From Muricea muricata (lineage: Eukaryota > Cnidaria > Anthozoa > Malacalcyonacea > Plexauridae), in assembly GCA_963855995.1 (NCBI GenBank), contig OY979718.1, forward strand, positions 35,789,059 to 35,853,058: a stretch of 64,000 bases of DNA, in the 5' to 3' direction. Positions 57,817 to 64,000 of the stretch are shown one piece after another (position 1 is the stretch's first letter; each line of letters opens with the position of its first letter). The notes under the pieces are model-generated. The model was not told the DNA's origin, searched no databases, and saw nothing but the letters and a program-made list of their open reading frames with translations. Made by a program: the position numbers and the translations under genes.

Positions 57817-60800
57817 TTAAAACACATCCATAAAGTCAATATTTTCCAAAATATTGGAATCACCAGTGTCCAAGGGGGGTTTTTCGTCACAAACGATTGG
57901 CTTGTCAAATTCCGGTAGATGTGGAGCTGCTTCGTCCATTAGTCCAAATTTCTTCAAAAACGTAACCAAGTCTTCCAAACCAGCTACAGACGGTTCGATA
58001 TCAAAATACGAACTTTTCATCTTCAGAGGTGAACCATGCATGTCGTAATATCGGGCCAACTCTATGGCGGCGTTAACGTCGCCGCGCTTCACCATCGTCA
58101 TGACCATCTTTGGAAATTTCTTTTTACTGATGAGGTAATCCGCAAATTTCAAATGGTGATCCGAATTTTGTAGAGATTCGTACGAGCCAGACTCATCAAG
58201 AAAGTCAAAAACAAGAGCCTGGGCAATGTCAGGGTTAACAAAACATTCACCAATCTCCCGTTCTTTGGATATTGCGTCCAAGATTTCCTTTGGGGTTGTA
58301 ACGGACATCAGTTGGGTAAGGCTGCTAGATAACAGTTTTCGGGGTAGTAAAGGTAAGCATGCAAGTGCATGTGAGTGCATGCCAAGTTCCAACAGCTTCT
58401 CGAAGAGTGATGAGGTAACCGCTTGAGTCATGATAGGACACTTCTGCAACAACTGCATGGATCTTCGGCAAAAGCTACTTTCTTCAGGAGATACAGGATG
58501 AACCGATTTCTGCAGCGACTGAACAGCAAAATCCGTCCAAATCTTTACAAGGTTAGACGTTTGCCAAAGGTTTGGGAACTGAATAAGACGCGGTAGAAGG
58601 TTACCCAAGTACGTGGCTAGTCCAAGATGGGACAGCTGTCGAAGGATGTTCGTCCAAATCTGGGGGTCTGAAATCTTTGAATCTAAGCATATATCAGCAA
58701 TCAGTAAAATTGCATGAGCATTATCTTTGTGATTCTTCCAAAGACCTTTGACAAGACCTTCTTTGTTGCAACGCTGGAACGAATCAACGGTTTGATTTAA
58801 ATGCAAGTGTTCTAGTTCGCAAAGATAAACCAACGATTTCATGTAGTTCTTCAGGTCCTCGATTGTACCATTGGCAACGGATTCAATGACTTCCTGCGAT
58901 GCAACGTTGAAAAGCAATTTCATTGCGCTAACTCGGCTTTCGTACGTAATCTTGGACGGCCCCTGTCGATAAGCAAAATTCAAAAGGAAAAGAGCATTCT
59001 TGTGCACAGAATCAGCCTGCATTAGGTATATGACACGCTTAAGGTTGCATTGATCTTTTGCTCGCTTTTCAGCTGTGGAATTTTCCGGAGATCTGATACC
59101 ACGTGACGATGATGATGGTTGCCATTCCATCAGCAAGCGATTGCGAACTTTTGTAATATTAAGATCGCTTTTGGCCGCAATTTCATCCACAATCTTGTGA
59201 ACATTTGGCCGTTTTTCGTCAGGTAAATAGCCATACGTTTCGTACAAATGGAAGATCAACTTCACGGGCTTTCGTTTGAGGTTTAAAGATCCCTCGTGTG
59301 TTACACCATTACAATGCAGAATAAATTGAATAGCAATCTCTTGACATAAATCTTTCGAAGTCTTGAAGATCTTCTCTGCCAGTGGTAACTCGTCACCTTG
59401 ACAATTTGACTTCCATTGCAAGACTAACTCGACCAAAGCATTGGCGGCTTTTACTCTCTCTTCGCATTGGGGCCATCTGGAAAGTAGGGTTAGCCTTGTC
59501 TTTACTGCAACTTCTGAATTCTTTACTGCAGACAAGAGATCAGCTGCTTTTTCAAAATAAATACTCGCCAAAGGATTGCTGAGCACGGCTCCTTCCGCAG
59601 GCTTCTCAAACAAACAAGACGAAACCAAGTTGTTTGCGGCTGTGACGTACACTTGATCTTCTTGCATCTTCAGGATTTGGCAAAGACGAAGAAGTTTCGT
59701 GATGGTTTCGTCGTTCAACTCAGGTGCAATAATTTTCCAAGGTTTTCCGTAGAACAGTGGATGAAAGGGTAATCTTTTCTCAGATAGGCTTGTTGATTGG
59801 ACAGCATGTTCTTTCACTGTAAAGCTCGACTCTTTTACTTGAAAATGTTCCTCATACTCCGATGGGGAAGAAATTCGCGTGTAATTGGTTAAAATATCCA
59901 GTACTTCGAGTTGTCTCCGGAAAACTTCTTTATCTTCATCGCTCGACAACATTATAATTCGATCCAAAACAACCGACAGTCGCTCGTAATCGTACAAAGG
60001 GAGAGAGAGAAGAACATCTTGCATCAAGACTAACAGCTCGGGCGCACTTGACTGTTTGGACAAATAATCGAGTGCACCAATCAGATTTTCTTGAAAGTTG
60101 TTCCCGTTCGATGCATTGGAACCAGAACAATTAATCCTATCATCCGTCAAACTAAATTTGATATAGTTTTGTAATGTATCTTCGACATTGATAAAAAACG
60201 ACTTGCAAAACTCTATTATAACTTTCACAGCAACATCAGGCTTTTCTAAGAGAAGTTCCAGAACTTTTTTAACTTCTTTTGTTTCCCCAACCAATAGATT
60301 TTCACAAGATATATCAAGATTCTGGAGCTTAGCGTACCACAACGCCTCCGAGTACAATTCTTGAGCAGGATTGACAATTTTATCGTCGCAGAATCTTTTA
60401 GCAAAATTTAGTAAAACGTTGAATGCAGCAATAGCTTGAACTGAATCGTGCCCTTCATCCACAGCAAAGTCTCTTTTTAACTTCTGGAGAGCTGCGTCTT
60501 CTGAAATGGAGCTCAGGTAACCGAGTGCTATACTGTGGTCGATATCATTGCTGTGTAGAACTTTGGACACAAGATTAAGCAACATCAAGGACACGCGTTG
60601 GACTCCATGTTCTCCCATTTTGTGTAGTACCAGAGAGTTTTCTGTCAAATCACCGTCTCGTGCAACCTCGTCAACGGACGTGAAAACCAGAAGATGGCGT
60701 ACTGAACAAAGGGCATAGTGCAAAGCTAACTCGTGAAGGTTGTTTTCTTCCAAGTAGAAAACCAAATCTCGGCAGGCAATTGTTAGTGTTTTCAAATGCT

Positions 60801-63800
60801 CAGCAGGACTTTTACTGACCAGTAGAACTGACTTTACGAAGTTGTTGTAGAGCGCAAATGCAGTACCAATATCCAAGACAAAACCATTATCTCGAAACCG
60901 GCTGGCGACGTTCCAAGAGAGCAGTAGATCGTCTCCACAAACTGACGTTGACAAACTAAGGTCACCACACTCACAGCTGCGGAAAAGCACTTCTGAGAGC
61001 CAACATAATTTACACAATTCAAGATAATTGCTCAGGTTAACAGCTCGACCGTTTGTTGCCGCGTAGGAAGCCAATCTGTAGAAAAATTCAGGAACATTGA
61101 AACCGGTTGACGATAAAATATCCTCCCCTTCGCCAACTTGTTGCTGCAAGAGTGCTTCGCACAGAGCAAAGACCTCGTCACCCGACAACTCATACATACT
61201 CTGCTTCAACCATTCATTGCAGATCGTCATCTTAGTCGAGTTAAAACTGTTCGGTTGATCAACAATGTACTGAAGCAAAATCCTGTTCTGCAACTGCACA
61301 CGAGTGAGGCCAAATAAGCTTCCAAACCGCTGGACTTTTTCGTCTTTCATATTAATTAATCGCTGCAGAGAAATACCACTCTTCTTCAGGTAAGCAGAAA
61401 GGATCTTGTCACTTGTGTCTATGTTTCTGTAGTCGCTACACGTTACAAATATAGAAAACTCTTTCTCGAGAGCTTGAATGCTTTTCAGAGTTTTGAGAGT
61501 ATCTTTCATATCTTCTGTAATCTTACCGATGTTTCGGAGAAACTCTAAGGTGTGAATTCCAGCTTCGAGAACTAACATGCGCTCACTGCGATCGTCGTCA
61601 GTGTCCTCATAAACATCGACAGAAAGTGACACCCATCTGAGGAAATGCTGGGCAACAAGCATTACTTTCGAATCATCGACACCGGCCAGCAACTGAGCGC
61701 AATTATCAGGTAGCCCTTTTAAGCACAAATTCCTGAGCCTGATGACATAAATATCTTCTTCAGAAATGCATTGATACGCTTCTACAATTCGCAAAGCATC
61801 TTCCAACGCGGTCGTATGCGATGTGCTGAGTATATACTTGATCGTGTTTCTAAGATGTACATCACTCGAAAATTCGACATCACGAATACCATAGTGGGTG
61901 AGAATTTTCTTGATTCCCATTAAACGATAGCTCATCTTCAGATCGGGATTAGACGAGTCATCCTGCATTGCTTTGCTAACCATTGCTTCAATTGTGCTGC
62001 TCCAAGGTACTGACGCCCAGGACATAAGCATAAGAATCGCTTCCAGTCGCTTTGCTCGGGTTTTGATGCACTTGGCTATTTCCACAAACCGATCCTCATG
62101 CAAAGTATTCGACGAAAGAGACGAATGAATTTGCTTCGTTTTGTGACTAATATATTGTAGAAGAACATCATCAATTTGAAAACCATGTTGAACTCCATAT
62201 TGCGTAATTTGGTTTTTAATGACGCTGGGAATTAGAGTGATGGCCAGGACACAGTCCAGCATTTTGAACATAATGCCAATCGGTGTTTCCTTCGTGAACT
62301 CTGCCAAAGGAAGTTTACAGTGATAGTTGACATGAAGCTTTTGTAACTCTGTCAAATGTTCCACCAATAGGGCTAAACATGCAACAGGGTTGGAATTACT
62401 CTCATTCGTTGATACTCTTACAAGAGCCGACCCGTATTCTTGGCTGATGATAATTGGTGTTGGCATATTGATGTAGTTGCTGTTTTCATCATTGCATGTA
62501 CACACAACATCAAACAGAAGCTTGGCCATATCAAGCCCATTGTTGGGCCAGTCCTCTTTTTCTGCAATTTCCAATGAAACTACTCGTTTCTCCAACCACG
62601 AAGACAAAAGATACACAGCATCCCGATCATTAACGGCACAGATGATAAAAGGGACAAGATATGACTTCAGCCACGAGACTATACTCGATGAGGGTAAATC
62701 TGACCGAACAGATGCCAGGAGTTTTTGCAGCTTCTCACATGAAAAATCGCTCTCGAATTCTGTGTGGTGGCGTACCCAAATGACAGCTGCACTGGACAAC
62801 TTTCCTTCACTAAGTGCTTGCGTTACTTTCTCCAACATACTTCCAGATAAGAACTGACGCCATTTGTGTCCACTGAACTGGGACTCTCCGTAAACCATCT
62901 GAAACGTTTCAAGGCGGTGTATTGAAAAAAGAACATCATTGATTTCTTTGGTGTAGTTATTCTTTTCTTTACCAGAAGCCTTTCCGATTTTTTCTTTGGC
63001 AAAAGAGAGTAACCGGCGAACTTGCTGTAGTTGAGGAGGGGAAGCTGACAGGCAGCATTCAACACAAAATTCAATATTGTGTACGTTTTGAAGTGTCTTT
63101 TCCAGGTCATCAATAAGTTGCTCAACGGATTCGAGTTTATCGTCTGGATCGCTTTCCGATATCTTTGTCGATATACCAGCTAATAATGTACTTGCTTTTG
63201 CTTTGTAGACAAATTCTACATCTAATCCAAACGCTTTCGAAAACTCTAAAGCAGCATCATATCTCTTCTTTCTAACTAAACTGTAAACACGATGTGTAGG
63301 AGATGCTTCTGACAGGCATTTTAATGTCAAAGATTGGACATTGTTATTATCAGTTCCGCTGATGTAGTCTTCGGTATAATAGATCTTTTCTTGCATATTA
63401 GACTTGGCAAGACAGCAACTCTTGGCTACTTCTTTCGAATATATTTCTTGAAAAAAAGGCAACTGGTAGATCTTCAATTTGCTTTTTCCATCATCAGTTT
63501 CAATCAACGTGACAACTTGCCCTGCATCAGATGCCATGGTACTAGCTTCGATCGTCGCACCGCCACTCGTCAAAACAAAGTCCTTTACTGCATGGCAAGG
63601 AACTGACAATATTATCAATGTATTCGTATCCCAAACACTTAACTTTGATTCTTTATCTAACATAAGCAGATATTTATCATCAGGACTCACTTCACACTTT
63701 TTTACAGGGACACCATCTAAAAAGGATGTCTCAACTGCATCCACCAAACTTTGATCAGCCCACACGCTGAAAGCAACCTTTCCTGTTCCAGAGACGACTA

Positions 63801-64000
63801 ACGAGGGTTTACAACCGACAGAGGATTCTGCGCAACAGCTGGTATCGTCATGCATCTCTGAAACGTTCAAATTTTCTCTCTGGATGTTTTGCTTTAGTTG
63901 GCTGATGGCAGCAATATCATTCGACTCAAGCGCTTTCGACAATTCACGCAAGGGAAGATCTTTGAAAGAGAATACACATCCGTCATGCGATAAAATCGTA
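57817..64000 (-). CDS. KNTC1: KNTC1 (Rod), RZZ kinetochore complex subunit, 5' partial
   Basis: One uninterrupted frame from the window edge to the stop at 57817, about 2,060 codons. The frame runs on past 63951 to the edge, where no start is reached; the apparent start at 63951 is a TTG, so the true ATG lies outside. The N-terminal part is the end of a WD40-like propeller (KLSVWDTNTLIIL, YQLPFFQEIYS), then RVYSLVRKKRYDAALEFSKA and FGLDVEFVYKAKAS, and much later the conserved EGLVKGLWKNH in the Rod C-terminal helical domain. Human KNTC1 has 2,209 residues and is shared over this whole length, so roughly the first 200 residues are missing here. Rod with ZW10 and Zwilch recruits dynein and Mad1-Mad2 to unattached kinetochores. 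The absence of introns over 6.2 kb is unusual for this gene. Confidence 0.93.
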   Translation of the reverse strand, partial: TILSHDGCVFSFKDLPLRELSKALESNDIAAISQLKQNIQRENLNVSEMHDDTSCCAESSVGCKPSLVVSGTGKVAFSVWADQSLVDAVETSFLDGVPVKKCEVSPDDKYLLMLDKESKLSVWDTNTLIILSVPCHAVKDFVLTSGGATIEASTMASDAGQVVTLIETDDGKSKLKIYQLPFFQEIYSKEVAKSCCLAKSNMQEKIYYTEDYISGTDNNNVQSLTLKCLSEASPTHRVYSLVRKKRYDAALEFSKAFGLDVEFVYKAKASTLLAGISTKISESDPDDKLESVEQLIDDLEKTLQNVHNIEFCVECCLSASPPQLQQVRRLLSFAKEKIGKASGKEKNNYTKEINDVLFSIHRLETFQMVYGESQFSGHKWRQFLSGSMLEKVTQALSEGKLSSAAVIWVRHHTEFESDFSCEKLQKLLASVRSDLPSSSIVSWLKSYLVPFIICAVNDRDAVYLLSSWLEKRVVSLEIAEKEDWPNNGLDMAKLLFDVVCTCNDENSNYINMPTPIIISQEYGSALVRVSTNESNSNPVACLALLVEHLTELQKLHVNYHCKLPLAEFTKETPIGIMFKMLDCVLAITLIPSVIKNQITQYGVQHGFQIDDVLLQYISHKTKQIHSSLSSNTLHEDRFVEIAKCIKTRAKRLEAILMLMSWASVPWSSTIEAMVSKAMQDDSSNPDLKMSYRLMGIKKILTHYGIRDVEFSSDVHLRNTIKYILSTSHTTALEDALRIVEAYQCISEEDIYVIRLRNLCLKGLPDNCAQLLAGVDDSKVMLVAQHFLRWVSLSVDVYEDTDDDRSERMLVLEAGIHTLEFLRNIGKITEDMKDTLKTLKSIQALEKEFSIFVTCSDYRNIDTSDKILSAYLKKSGISLQRLINMKDEKVQRFGSLFGLTRVQLQNRILLQYIVDQPNSFNSTKMTICNEWLKQSMYELSGDEVFALCEALLQQQVGEGEDILSSTGFNVPEFFYRLASYAATNGRAVNLSNYLELCKLCWLSEVLFRSCECGDLSLSTSVCGDDLLLSWNVASRFRDNGFVLDIGTAFALYNNFVKSVLLVSKSPAEHLKTLTIACRDLVFYLEENNLHELALHYALCSVRHLLVFTSVDEVARDGDLTENSLVLHKMGEHGVQRVSLMLLNLVSKVLHSNDIDHSIALGYLSSISEDAALQKLKRDFAVDEGHDSVQAIAAFNVLLNFAKRFCDDKIVNPAQELYSEALWYAKLQNLDISCENLLVGETKEVKKVLELLLEKPDVAVKVIIEFCKSFFINVEDTLQNYIKFSLTDDRINCSGSNASNGNNFQENLIGALDYLSKQSSAPELLVLMQDVLLSLPLYDYERLSVVLDRIIMLSSDEDKEVFRRQLEVLDILTNYTRISSPSEYEEHFQVKESSFTVKEHAVQSTSLSEKRLPFHPLFYGKPWKIIAPELNDETITKLLRLCQILKMQEDQVYVTAANNLVSSCLFEKPAEGAVLSNPLASIYFEKAADLLSAVKNSEVAVKTRLTLLSRWPQCEERVKAANALVELVLQWKSNCQGDELPLAEKIFKTSKDLCQEIAIQFILHCNGVTHEGSLNLKRKPVKLIFHLYETYGYLPDEKRPNVHKIVDEIAAKSDLNITKVRNRLLMEWQPSSSSRGIRSPENSTAEKRAKDQCNLKRVIYLMQADSVHKNALFLLNFAYRQGPSKITYESRVSAMKLLFNVASQEVIESVANGTIEDLKNYMKSLVYLCELEHLHLNQTVDSFQRCNKEGLVKGLWKNHKDNAHAILLIADICLDSKISDPQIWTNILRQLSHLGLATYLGNLLPRLIQFPNLWQTSNLVKIWTDFAVQSLQKSVHPVSPEESSFCRRSMQLLQKCPIMTQAVTSSLFEKLLELGMHSHALACLPLLPRKLLSSSLTQLMSVTTPKEILDAISKEREIGECFVNPDIAQALVFDFLDESGSYESLQNSDHHLKFADYLISKKKFPKMVMTMVKRGDVNAAIELARYYDMHGSPLKMKSSYFDIEPSVAGLEDLVTFLKKFGLMDEAAPHLPEFDKPIVCDEKPPLDTGDSNILENIDFMDVF

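Overview
The window is nuclear DNA of an animal: AT-rich, with spliced genes obeying GT/AG, long introns and very dense transposable elements. The repeat types seen (BEL/Pao LTR element, several non-LTR retrotransposons, Mutator-like, hAT, TTAA and Tc1/mariner-type hairpin elements, an IS3EU-like fragment) and the gene family types fit an early-branching metazoan. My inference is a cnidarian, probably an anthozoan; the species is not identified.

Three host loci are readable, all on the minus strand. (1) 1.3-25.2 kb: two tandem vanin/biotinidase-like pantetheinase genes of three exons each (copy A 1319-15564, copy B 19323-25243), with a decapitated third copy of exon 1 between them (16965-17055). 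(2) 37.3-47.4 kb: PUS7, a TruD-family pseudouridine synthase, for which a full six-exon model can be built with consistent phases. (3) 57.8 kb to the window end: KNTC1 (Rod, of the kinetochore RZZ complex), more than 2,050 codons in one open exon, with its 5' end outside the window.

The rest is mostly mobile DNA. Intron 1 of vanin copy A holds a nest at least four levels deep: a BEL/Pao element (3307-9980) carries a Tc1-type long-hairpin element (5880-9424), which carries a TTAA-flanked element (6118-8085), which carries a Mutator-like element (7411-7883) with a captured RecQ-like helicase start. 25.5-34.2 kb is a pile of LINE fragments on both strands, one split by a second copy of the 1.57-kb hairpin element (29825-31391). 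A second helicase-carrying Mutator-like element (47536-48031) sits 87 bp upstream of the PUS7 start codon. Between PUS7 and KNTC1 is a hAT element (about 48615-51636) with an intact 710-residue transposase, followed by an unassigned 3-kb unit bounded by perfect 31-bp inverted repeats (51745-54754).

The strongest candidate for something new is the pair of Mutator-like elements with perfect 9-bp target duplications that carry the same RecQ-like N-terminal coding segment, one of them at a host gene promoter. This resembles the Pack-MULE gene capture known from plants.
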